Part shown: positions 1-6,055 of the stretch, in pieces
Position numbering within the stretch: position 1 is the stretch's first letter
Layout: each line of letters opens with the position of its first letter
DNA from: JAIVGV01 sp035295985
GTDB taxonomy: Bacteria > Acidobacteriota > Blastocatellia > Pyrinomonadales > Pyrinomonadaceae
Assembly (NCBI GenBank): GCA_035295985.1
Contig: DATHBT010000065.1
Location: forward strand, 1 to 6,055
Reading direction: 5' to 3'
DNA: 6,055 nucleotides
Notes under the pieces: generated by a model
The model's database searches: none
What the model saw: only the letters and a program-made list of their open reading frames with translations
Told to the model about the DNA's origin: nothing
Translations under genes and position numbers: made by a program

Positions 1-1218
1 GCCGAGCACGCCGACTGGGACAAGGTGATCGGCTGCTACGAGCAGGTGCTCAACTCGCTCGACGAGGAGGCAGCGTCGAAATCCTCACAGCCCCGCGCCC
101 CTCGCGCGGGATTGCGCGCCGTCCACCAACTGCTGCCCGACTTCGTTTACGGCGACGCGATCTCGAACCAAGCCGTCGCAGTCCGCGAACTGCTGCGCGG
201 CCTCGGCTTCACGTCTGAAATCTTCGCGAAGCGGCGCGAGGCGTGCGCCGCCGACAGCGCGCGCCTCGTTGACGAGGGGGCAATCGACCCGGAGGCCGGG
301 CTCGTCTATCACCACTCCATCGGCTCGGAGGCGACGGCGCTCGCGCTCGCGCACCGCGGGCCGAAGTGCCTCGTCTATCACAACGTCACGCCGCACGAGT
401 TCTACGCGCCCCACCGCCCCGGCTTCGCGTGGCTGCTCGAAGCGGGGCGCGCCTCGCTCCCGCGCCTCGCGCGGCACTTCACCTGCTCGGCCGGCGACTC
501 GCCCTTCAACGCCGCGGAGCTTTCCGCCTGCGGCTTCCGCGACGCGCGCGTGCTCCCGATCATCGTTTCGCCCGACAAGTGGAACATCGAAGCCGACAGG
601 CCGCTGCTAGACAGGTTGCAGGACGGCGCGACGAACCTGCTCTTCGTCGGCCGCGTCGCGCCGAACAAGCGGCAGGACAAGCTCGTCCGCGTCTTCGCGG
701 AGTACGTCGAACTAGACCCCGACTCACGGCTCGTCATCGCGGGCGACGGTCAGGAGTTCGATCCATACTTCCGACACGTCCGCGGCGAGATCGAACGGCT
801 CGGCCTGGTCCATCGCGTCCTCGTCACGGGCCGCCTGACCGACGCGGCACTGCTGGCATGCTACCGCGCGGCGCACCTATACTTGTCGGCCAGCGAGCAC
901 GAGGGCTTCGGCGTCCCGCTCGTCGAGGCGATGTGGTTCGACGTGCCCGTCCTCGCCGCGCGCGCCGGCGCAGTCCCCGACACCGCGGGCGCCGCCGCCC
1001 TGCTCTTCGACACGGAAACCGATTTGCGCGAGGTGGCCCGCCTCGCTAAGCTACTCGCGCGCGACGACCGGGAAATGCGCCGCGGCCTCGTCGAAGCGGG
1101 GCGCGCGCGCCGCGAGTCTTTCACGCCGCGCGCCGTCCGCCCCATCGTCGAATCGCTCGCGCGCCGGATGGCAACGGCCGCGCGCGGCCACGCCGACCGC
1201 CGCGCCGAAGTAGCCTGA
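1..1218 (+). CDS. Family 4 glycosyltransferase (GT-B fold), 5' partial, probably fused to an upstream glycosyltransferase domain
   Basis: A retaining GT-B glycosyltransferase, expected to work in the cytoplasm and move a sugar from a nucleotide donor onto a growing glycan. Numbering from the GTG at 25: the N-terminal acceptor domain opens near residue 31 with RAVHQLLPDF, then GDAISNQ (43-49), and has YHHSIGSE (95-102) and YHNVTPHEFY (118-127). The donor domain has FVGRVAPNKRQDKL (207-220; R210 and K215 are the usual phosphate-binding pair) and EGFGVPLVE (293-301), the E-x7-E motif of family 4. It ends at TGA 1216-1218. The start is uncertain. The frame is open to base 1, and the first codons (ADWDKVIGCYEQVL) resemble a family 4 C-terminus, followed by a Ser/Ala/Pro-rich linker. 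If the gene is free-standing, GTG 25 or TTG 112 could start it, but neither has a good ribosome binding site. Donor and acceptor are unknown; mannose is a common donor in this family but is only a guess here. Family call is firm. Confidence 0.92.
   Translation, partial: AEHADWDKVIGCYEQVLNSLDEEAASKSSQPRAPRAGLRAVHQLLPDFVYGDAISNQAVAVRELLRGLGFTSEIFAKRREACAADSARLVDEGAIDPEAGLVYHHSIGSEATALALAHRGPKCLVYHNVTPHEFYAPHRPGFAWLLEAGRASLPRLARHFTCSAGDSPFNAAELSACGFRDARVLPIIVSPDKWNIEADRPLLDRLQDGATNLLFVGRVAPNKRQDKLVRVFAEYVELDPDSRLVIAGDGQEFDPYFRHVRGEIERLGLVHRVLVTGRLTDAALLACYRAAHLYLSASEHEGFGVPLVEAMWFDVPVLAARAGAVPDTAGAAALLFDTETDLREVARLAKLLARDDREMRRGLVEAGRARRESFTPRAVRPIVESLARRMATAARGHADRRAEVA
61..117 (+). other. Putative interdomain linker between two glycosyltransferase domains
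   Basis: This stretch encodes a short Ala/Ser/Pro/Arg-rich, low-complexity segment (DEEAASKSSQPRAPRAG) between a helix-like tail (DWDKVIGCYEQVL) and the first beta strand of the family 4 enzyme (RAVHQLLP). No stop codon occurs in this frame between base 1 and 1216. Its composition suits a flexible linker. It could also be the leader of a gene starting nearby if the upstream tail is coincidental. Confidence 0.5.
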
Positions 1219-1224
1219 CCCGCT

Positions 1225-2268
1225 TTGAGTACGACCACAGACACCAGGACGGAGACGCACGCGACGGCCGCGACGGCTGCCCCCGCGCAGTCCGTCTCGC
1301 GCGCCAGTGCCGAGCGGGCGCTGCCGCCCGTGCTCGCCGTCGTAGTCCCCTGCCTCAACGAGGAGCAGGTGATCGCCGCCGCGGCCGCGCGCCTCGTCGA
1401 ACTCCTCGGCCGGCTCTCGGCCGCGGGCAAGATAGACGCGGCCAGCTTCGTCTATTTCGTTGACGACGGGAGTACGGACGGCACCTGGCCGGCAATCGAA
1501 GGGCTGCACGGGCGCGAGCCGGCGCGCGTGAAGGGCTTGCGACTCGCGCGAAACTCCGGCACGCAGAACGCGCTGCTCGCCGGCCTGCTCTCGGTGCGCG
1601 ACCGCGGCGCGGACTGCGCCGTCACCATCGACGCCGACCTCCAGCAGGACGAGCGCGTCATCGAGACTTTCGTGGAAAAATTTCGGGCCGGCGCGCAGAT
1701 CGTTTACGGCGTGCGCCGCGCCCGCGGCGACTCGCTGCTCAGGCGCGCCACGTCCAGCTTCTTCTACAACCTGATGTGGCTGATGGGCGCGCGCATCATC
1801 AAACACCACTCCGAGTACCGGCTCGTCTCGCGCAGGGCCATCGACGCCGTCTCCGAGTACCGCGAGTACAACCTCTTCCTGCGCGGCATCTTCGCCGACA
1901 TCGGCCTGCGCTCCGAGGTAATCCGGTTCGACGTGCGGCGGCGCGCGGCGGGGAAGTCGAAGCACTCCTTCCGCAAGCTCGCCGCGCTCGCGCTCGACGG
2001 CATCACGTCGTTCAGCGTCGTGCCCCTGCGGCTCGTCACGGCCGCGGGCGCGCTCATCTTCCTCTTCAGTTGCGGGATGACGCTCTTCTACCTCTACCAC
2101 AAGCTGCGGGGCAACACGCCGCCCGGCTGGGCCGGCACGATCATCCCGATCTACTTTCTCGGCGGCGTCCAGATCATGTTCCTCGGGCTGGTGGGCGAGT
2201 ACGTCGGCAAGATTTACAAAGAGGTCAAGGCGCGGCCCCGCTACCTCAGGGACGAGGAGCTGTTCTGA
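1225..2268 (+). CDS. Polyprenyl-phosphate glycosyltransferase, family 2 (CsbB/GtrB/DPM1-like)
   Basis: A membrane-anchored family 2 enzyme expected to move a sugar from a nucleotide donor to undecaprenyl phosphate on the cytoplasmic face, supplying lipid-linked sugar for transfer outside the cell. Of 347 residues, the GT-A domain starts with LAVVVPCLNEE (37-47), has FVDDGSTDGT (78-87; D80, D81) and the metal-binding D136-A-D138 followed by LQQ. EYRLVSRR (197-204) and GKSKHSF (243-249) match the conserved 'RL..RR' and 'G.SKY' positions, with His in place of the usual Tyr. Two hydrophobic helices (about 265-291 and 304-328) and a basic tail ending RPRYLRDEELF follow, as in CsbB and GtrB; the length fits that group. 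The Thr/Ala-rich first 33 residues look disordered. TTG 1225 is the first possible start after the upstream stop, 6 bases away and without a clear ribosome binding site. The next candidate, GTG 1330, would cut into the first strand. The sugar is unknown. Confidence 0.94.
   Translation: MSTTTDTRTETHATAATAAPAQSVSRASAERALPPVLAVVVPCLNEEQVIAAAAARLVELLGRLSAAGKIDAASFVYFVDDGSTDGTWPAIEGLHGREPARVKGLRLARNSGTQNALLAGLLSVRDRGADCAVTIDADLQQDERVIETFVEKFRAGAQIVYGVRRARGDSLLRRATSSFFYNLMWLMGARIIKHHSEYRLVSRRAIDAVSEYREYNLFLRGIFADIGLRSEVIRFDVRRRAAGKSKHSFRKLAALALDGITSFSVVPLRLVTAAGALIFLFSCGMTLFYLYHKLRGNTPPGWAGTIIPIYFLGGVQIMFLGLVGEYVGKIYKEVKARPRYLRDEELF
2254..2259 (+). promoter_or_regulatory. Shine-Dalgarno site for the methyltransferase gene
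   Basis: GAGGAG lies inside the last codons of the family 2 glycosyltransferase gene (its Glu-Glu near the C-terminus), 10 bases before the GTG start at 2270. It is the best ribosome binding site in the window and supports the GTG start and translational coupling across the 1-base gap. Confidence 0.6.
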
Positions 2269-2269
2269 C

Positions 2270-3166
2270 GTGACGACGAGCGCGCCCACCGAACAAAAAT
2301 TCGCGCCGGCCGGCGAGGCGGCCGGACACGGCTGCGTCGTCTGCGGCGGCGCGTCCGCGTCCGTCCTCTACGAGGGCATCCTGCGCTGCGCCGGTTGCGG
2401 CCACGTTTTCGCCGACATGCGCCTCACGGACGAGGAACTCTTCCGCCTCTACAACGAGGAGTTCTTCACGGGCGCGGAGTTCAGCGACTACGCCTCCGAC
2501 GAACGCTACTTCCGCAAGAACTTCGGGCTGCGTTTCAAAGAGCTGCGCCGCTTCCTCGACCCCGCGCGCCACCGCCGGCTGCTCGAAATCGGCAGCGCCT
2601 ACGGCTTCTTCCTCGACACCGTCAGACAGCACTTCGAGTCGGCCGAAGGCATCGACATCACGGACGCCGGCACCGTCCACGCCCGCGAGCGGCTCGGCTT
2701 AGACGTTGTGCAGGCCGACTTCCTCGCGCACGACTACGGCGCGAAGAAGTTCGACGTGGTCTGCATGTGGGACACGGTCGAGCACCTGCGCGAGCCGCAA
2801 GCGTACGTCGAGAAGATCGCCGAGCACACCGAGCCGGGCGCGCTCCTCGCGCTCACGACCGGCGACATCGCGAGCTTGAACGCGCGACTGCGCGGGCGGA
2901 GTTGGCGTCTCATCCACCCGCCGACGCACCTGCACTACTTCTCGCCCGCGACAATCGCACTCATGCTCGAACGCCACGGCTTCGAGGTCGTCTATAACCG
3001 CTACTGCGGCTTCTGGCGCAGCTTCGGCAACGTCGCCTACAACGTGCTGGTGCTGCGTCAGAACAGGCCGCGACTCTTCAGGCCCTTCGAGCTGACCGGC
3101 CTCGCGCGCCTCGGCTTCTACCTCAACCTCTACGACATCATGTACGTCATCGCGCGCAGGCGTTAG
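2270..3166 (+). CDS. SAM-dependent class I methyltransferase with N-terminal zinc-ribbon-like motif
   Basis: Predicted cytoplasmic methyltransferase of the Methyltransf_23 type common in polysaccharide and O-antigen clusters, transferring a methyl group from S-adenosylmethionine. Of 298 residues, C22-x2-C25 and C40-x2-C43 (CVVCGG and CAGCGHVF) form a four-cysteine knuckle. The Rossmann domain has motif I LLEIGSAYGFF (104-114), an acidic residue ending strand 2 (D129 in GIDI), AD (149-150), and motif IV FDVVCMWDTVEHL (161-173). HPPTHLHYFSP (216-226) is a conserved stretch after the core in this group, and its His residues are candidates for substrate or metal contacts. The GTG start is 1 base after the previous stop and has GAGGAG upstream. 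The first ~19 residues are Thr/Ala/Pro/Glu-rich and probably disordered. The substrate is unseen. Because it lies between a lipid-sugar synthase and a YfhO-like protein, a sugar or glycan-terminus O-methylation is the likeliest job (inference). It lacks the C-terminal domain and length expected of TylC3-type sugar C-methyltransferases. Confidence 0.92.
   Translation: MTTSAPTEQKFAPAGEAAGHGCVVCGGASASVLYEGILRCAGCGHVFADMRLTDEELFRLYNEEFFTGAEFSDYASDERYFRKNFGLRFKELRRFLDPARHRRLLEIGSAYGFFLDTVRQHFESAEGIDITDAGTVHARERLGLDVVQADFLAHDYGAKKFDVVCMWDTVEHLREPQAYVEKIAEHTEPGALLALTTGDIASLNARLRGRSWRLIHPPTHLHYFSPATIALMLERHGFEVVYNRYCGFWRSFGNVAYNVLVLRQNRPRLFRPFELTGLARLGFYLNLYDIMYVIARRR
2333..2398 (+). other. Four-cysteine zinc-ribbon-like segment in the methyltransferase
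   Basis: Codons 22-43 encode two Cys-x2-Cys pairs, each followed by Gly, 14 residues apart (between C25 and C40). This is the usual geometry of a small zinc knuckle or ribbon. All four cysteines are intact, so metal binding is plausible. Its role in this methyltransferase group, structural or substrate-binding, is not known to me. Confidence 0.7.
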
Positions 3167-3205
3167 ACTCGCGCCGACCCGACCCGCGCGCGACGGCGGA
3201 ACCTG
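3167..3205 (+). other. Short intergenic gap, methyltransferase to YfhO-like gene
   Basis: This is the longest non-coding gap in the window (39 bases). It contains no hairpin followed by T residues and no recognisable promoter. A weak purine-containing GGCGGA at 3195-3200, 5 bases before the ATG, may be the ribosome binding site. The gap length is a multiple of three, so both genes share a reading frame, separated by TAG 3164-3166. Confidence 0.5.
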
Positions 3206-6055
3206 ATGCACGAAGCGACGACGCACGACACGGGCACGGACGCGCGAGGCACGCGCCCCGCACGCGCCGCCGCGCTCCACGCGCTCTCAGTCGTCGCCGG
3301 CTACACCGCCTTCGCCCTCCTCTTCTTCTCGCCCGTCATCTTCGCCGACCGCCTGCTCGCCCCCGGCGACGGGATGATCTACTTCCTGCCCAACTTTTAC
3401 GCGCAGAACTGGCCGTGGGATAACTCGATCTGGGGCGGCTACCCCGCCGTCGGCGACTCGCAGTTGATGACGTGGTATCCGCCCGCGCTCGTCTTCTCCT
3501 GGTTCGGCTCGTGGCACGCCTTCATCGTCTCGGCCTACGTGCTCGCGTGCTCTCTCAGTTACGGCTACGCCTACGCGCTCACGCGCTCGCGCCTCGCGGC
3601 CGTAGTCGCCGGCACGACCTACGGCATGGGCGGCTTCTTCGTCGCGCACGCCGGCCACGCCGCGCTCGTCCACGCCGCCGCCTGGACGCCCGCCGTCGTC
3701 TGGTCGCTTGAGATGTTGAGGGAGAGGCGCGGGCGGGCGCGCGCCTTCTGGTTCGCCGCCGGGGCGCTCTCGACGGGCTGCGCCGCGCTCGCGGGCCACC
3801 CGCAGATTTTCGCCTACACGCTCCTGCTCGCGGCCGTTTACGCGCTCGCGCGCGGGTTGCGATCAGGCGCGACGGCGCGCGGGCGGCTGAGCTACTTCCT
3901 GCTCTGCGCGCTCGTCGCCCTGATGGGGACGGGTCTCGCGGCCGTGCAGCTTTTGCCGACCGCGGAGCTTGCACGCCACAGCCTGCGCGCGTCGCTCAGT
4001 TTCAGCGACTTCGTCTCCTACTCGCTCCCCCTGCGGCAACTGCCGATGCTCCTCTTCCCATACCTCTTCGGCGGCGCGCCCGGCACCATCTACGGCCGCG
4101 CCTACTTCGGCGCGTGGGGTTCGGAGGACGGCGGCTGGGGCGCGGGCGAACTCTCCGCTTACGCGGGCCTGCTCCCGCCCATGCTCGCCGCCGTCGGCTT
4201 CCTGAAATCTAAACGACGAGACCTCGCGTGGCTCTGGCTCGCGGTCGCGGCGGTCGCGCTGCTGCTCGCGCTCGGCGACAAGACGCCGCTCGCGCAACTG
4301 ACTTACCATTTGCCCGTCGTCAACAAGTTCCGCGTCCCCGCGCGCCACTTCATGGAATTGACGCTGGCCGTCGCCGCGCTCGCCGCGCTCGGCGTCAGGG
4401 CGGTGCAGGACGCGGAGGCCGACAAACGCCTGATCCGGCGAGTTGCCGTCGCGTCCGCCGGGCTAGTGCTCGCGTGCCTCGCGGCCGTCGTGCTCCTGAC
4501 CGGCGCGATCAACGAGTGGGCCGCGGACAGACTGCGGGACGCGGGCGGGCGCGTCGGCTTCGCGCCGTGGTCGAACCCGGCGACGGCCGTCCCGCTCCTC
4601 GTCCTGCTCGCGGCCGTCGCGGCCCTGCTCTTCTGGCGCGCGCGGCCCGCGTCGCCTCTGAGGGGCGCGCTGCTCGCCGCCACGGTCGCGCTCGATCTGG
4701 CGAGCTTCACGTGGTTCTACGAGTGGCACTACGCCGCGCCGCCGCGCGCCTACCTCGAAGCGCCCGCGCCGGCCGCGCGCATTCGCGAAGACCTGGCGCG
4801 CACGCACGCGCGCCTGCTGCCCGTGCGCGGCGGCACGGGGCGCGTCGCGGAACTCCCGCCCAACCTGTCGAAGCTGTGGAAACTTCCGAGCGCGAGCGGC
4901 TACGGCCCGTTCGTCCCTGCGCGCCTGAGCCGCTTGCTCGGGATGCCGCCGCACGGCAGCACCGACGCCTGGCGCGACGCGGCGAACCGCGGCCCGGACA
5001 TCCTGGCCGCTAGCTACCTCGTCCTGCCGCGAGCCGTCGCCGAGACTCTCACGATTGACAGCGTCCTCGGCCTGCGCTTCGCCGCGCACGACTTCGACGC
5101 GACCATCGGGCGCGGCTGCGACGCCTCCGCGCCGCGGTCTTTCACCATCGAGCTGCCGCGCCCCGTCGCTGCGGACGCCGTCGCCGTCGTTAGTGCGCTC
5201 GCCTGCTCGGTTGCCGTCGCCGACGGCGCGGAGGTCGCGCGCCTGACGCTGACCGACATTGACGGCCGGACAGCCGCGCTCTCAATCGCCGCCGGCCGCG
5301 ACACGGCCGAGTGGGCGCACGACTGCGCCGACGTGCGCCCGCACGTGCGACACCGCCGCGCCGTCGTCTTCGACAGCCGCGCGGTCGAGCGCGCGGGCGG
5401 CGTACGCTGCGAGGGCCATGACTACCTGGCGCGCCTCCCCGTACCCGCCGGGCTGACGGAGATCAAAAGGATCGAACTGACGGCGGCGGACGCGCCGGCC
5501 GCGCTCGCGCTGAAAAAGCTGACGCTCGCAGACTCGCGCGTCGGCACGTCCGCGCCTATCTTCCCCGACGACCCTGCGATGCTCGACGCGGCGCGCTGGC
5601 GACTCGTCGCGGAGATCGACGCGCGTAACGCGGGCTACGGCGCGCGCGCGCGCAGGGAGGACGTAGGCGCTTCGCGCATCTACGAGAACCTGCGGGCGAT
5701 GCCGCGCGCGTGGCTCGTCGCCGAAGTCCTGAGCGTGTCGGAAGGTGAGGCGTTCGCGGCCGTCAGCACGTCGCGCCTGCCGGACGGCCGCGAGTTCGAT
5801 CCGCGCCTTCAGGCACTCGTCGAAGAGCCGTTCGCGCACGCGGCCGGCGGCGTCGGCGACGACGGCGCGCGCGGTGAGGCCGTCTTCGCTGGCAGAGAAG
5901 CCGCGGCGGACGGCGGGGCGGGAGCGGGCGGCGCGCAGGGCGCGGCCGAGGTCGTCGAATTAACGGGCGAGAGTCTGGAGGTCGTGACTCAGTCTGTCGC
6001 GCCGTCGCTTCTCGTTACGGGCGATCTTTACTATCCGGGCTGGCAGGCGACCGTT
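3206..6055 (+). CDS. YfhO-like multi-pass membrane glycosyltransferase (GT-C type), 3' partial
   Basis: The frame stays open for 950 codons to the window edge, without a stop. YfhO-family proteins are GT-C-like membrane enzymes; Bacillus YfhO adds lipid-linked sugar to lipoteichoic acid outside the membrane. After a hydrophilic leader (1-24) comes a first helix (about 27-46), then LLAPGDGMIYFLPNFY (50-65), the typical first extracytoplasmic loop, where D55 is the likely catalytic acid by analogy with GT-C enzymes. GGYPAVGDSQLMTWYPP (77-93) is a second family signature. Roughly 13 hydrophobic helices extend to about residue 505, with a loop near 251-315 and NKFRVPARHFME (373-384) between helices. 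A large soluble tail follows, ending with the family's RIYENLRAMPRAWLV (824-838) and LLVTGDLYYPGWQATV (935-950). In relatives 'YYPGW' is close to the end or precedes one last helix, so a modest part is missing. ATG 3206 is preferred: no other start codon lies between it and the preceding in-frame stop, and the next Met is at residue 57. Its target polymer is unknown. Confidence 0.9.
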   Translation, partial: MHEATTHDTGTDARGTRPARAAALHALSVVAGYTAFALLFFSPVIFADRLLAPGDGMIYFLPNFYAQNWPWDNSIWGGYPAVGDSQLMTWYPPALVFSWFGSWHAFIVSAYVLACSLSYGYAYALTRSRLAAVVAGTTYGMGGFFVAHAGHAALVHAAAWTPAVVWSLEMLRERRGRARAFWFAAGALSTGCAALAGHPQIFAYTLLLAAVYALARGLRSGATARGRLSYFLLCALVALMGTGLAAVQLLPTAELARHSLRASLSFSDFVSYSLPLRQLPMLLFPYLFGGAPGTIYGRAYFGAWGSEDGGWGAGELSAYAGLLPPMLAAVGFLKSKRRDLAWLWLAVAAVALLLALGDKTPLAQLTYHLPVVNKFRVPARHFMELTLAVAALAALGVRAVQDAEADKRLIRRVAVASAGLVLACLAAVVLLTGAINEWAADRLRDAGGRVGFAPWSNPATAVPLLVLLAAVAALLFWRARPASPLRGALLAATVALDLASFTWFYEWHYAAPPRAYLEAPAPAARIREDLARTHARLLPVRGGTGRVAELPPNLSKLWKLPSASGYGPFVPARLSRLLGMPPHGSTDAWRDAANRGPDILAASYLVLPRAVAETLTIDSVLGLRFAAHDFDATIGRGCDASAPRSFTIELPRPVAADAVAVVSALACSVAVADGAEVARLTLTDIDGRTAALSIAAGRDTAEWAHDCADVRPHVRHRRAVVFDSRAVERAGGVRCEGHDYLARLPVPAGLTEIKRIELTAADAPAALALKKLTLADSRVGTSAPIFPDDPAMLDAARWRLVAEIDARNAGYGARARREDVGASRIYENLRAMPRAWLVAEVLSVSEGEAFAAVSTSRLPDGREFDPRLQALVEEPFAHAAGGVGDDGARGEAVFAGREAAADGGAGAGGAQGAAEVVELTGESLEVVTQSVAPSLLVTGDLYYPGWQATV
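5123..5539 (+). other. Predicted beta-rich extracytoplasmic insert in the YfhO-like protein
   Basis: Residues about 640-778 lie between the membrane region and the conserved IYEN/PRAWL block. They show short alternating strands (for example SFTIELPRP, VARLTLTDIDG, ALSIAAGRDTAEWA, IKRIELTAAD, ALALKKLTLAD) and no hydrophobic helix. The pattern resembles a discoidin or carbohydrate-binding beta-sandwich, as seen attached to some surface glycosyltransferases. This is a pattern-level guess without an alignment; the outer-face placement follows from family topology. Confidence 0.45.
5834..5950 (+). other. Gly/Ala/Asp-rich low-complexity patch in the YfhO-like protein
   Basis: Residues about 877-915 are dominated by Gly, Ala, Asp, Glu and Arg, with pieces such as GGVGDDGARGEA and AADGGAGAGGAQGAA. 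They sit between LVEEPFAHA and VVELTGESLEVV, where family members usually have a short loop leading into the terminal beta strands. The reading frame is uninterrupted. It is probably a flexible surface loop. Confidence 0.6.

Noticed and set aside
1051..2289. 412-codon open frame on the minus strand
   Set aside because: It lies opposite the family 2 glycosyltransferase, whose motifs are unambiguous. Its protein is Arg/Glu/Ala/Val-rich with no domain, as expected for a stop-poor antisense frame in very GC-rich DNA.
3167..3205. Terminator or internal promoter between the methyltransferase and YfhO-like genes
   Set aside because: No stem-loop with a following T run and no -35/-10-like pair can be seen in 39 GC-rich bases.
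3287..4348. Minus-strand open frames opposite the YfhO-like membrane region
   Set aside because: They have compositional bias only, with Arg/Glu/Ala-rich products, no recognisable motif and full overlap with a well-supported gene.
4228..5013. 261-codon plus-strand frame overlapping the YfhO-like gene
   Set aside because: Its product is almost entirely Arg, Ala and Gly, and the main frame carries membrane helices and family motifs across the same DNA.
5640..5652. Alternating CG run with Z-DNA potential
   Set aside because: It is short, lies inside a coding region where it encodes alternating Ala and Arg codons, and is expected by chance in such GC-rich DNA.
5282..5839. 185-codon minus-strand open frame opposite the YfhO-like tail
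   Set aside because: It is Arg/Ala/Val-rich without domain signs, and the plus-strand frame remains uninterrupted and matches the family's C-terminal motifs.

Overview
The window is a fully packed, single-strand (+) gene block from a very GC-rich bacterium (roughly 70% GC by eye, with third codon positions almost always G or C). It carries four cell-surface glycan genes in a row, with no RNA gene, mobile element, CRISPR array or long intergenic stretch. The protein types fit a free-living high-GC bacterium, possibly an Acidobacteriota-type lineage. That placement is a weak impression from the style of the YfhO-like protein, not something the DNA proves.

Layout: (1) positions 1-1218 hold a GT-B fold, family 4 glycosyltransferase. 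Its frame is open to the left edge, and the first ~20 codons look like the tail of another glycosyltransferase, so this may be the second half of a tandem enzyme. (2) 1225-2268 is a membrane-anchored family 2 glycosyltransferase of the CsbB/GtrB/dolichol-phosphate-mannose-synthase type, expected to make a polyprenyl-phosphate-linked sugar. (3) 2270-3166 is a SAM-dependent methyltransferase with an N-terminal four-cysteine zinc-ribbon-like knuckle. (4) 3206 to the right edge is a large YfhO-like multi-pass membrane protein (950 codons visible, C-terminus cut off) with GT-C-like organisation and a long extracytoplasmic tail.

The spacings are 6, 1 and 39 bases, with no visible terminator or promoter between genes, so the block reads as part of one operon whose promoter lies to the left. 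A coherent working model is that cytoplasmic glycosyltransferases build or extend a glycan, the family 2 enzyme charges a lipid carrier with one sugar, the methyltransferase modifies a sugar or glycan end, and the YfhO-like protein transfers the lipid-linked sugar outside the membrane. The CsbB plus YfhO pairing is known from lipoteichoic acid glycosylation in Bacillus. Its use here, on another polymer and next to a methyltransferase, is inference. The substrates cannot be read from the sequence.

The most unusual points are the in-frame continuity at the left edge, the fact that only single stop codons separate genes 1/2 and genes 3/4 (each pair shares a reading frame), and a predicted beta-rich insert plus a Gly/Ala-rich patch in the YfhO-like tail.
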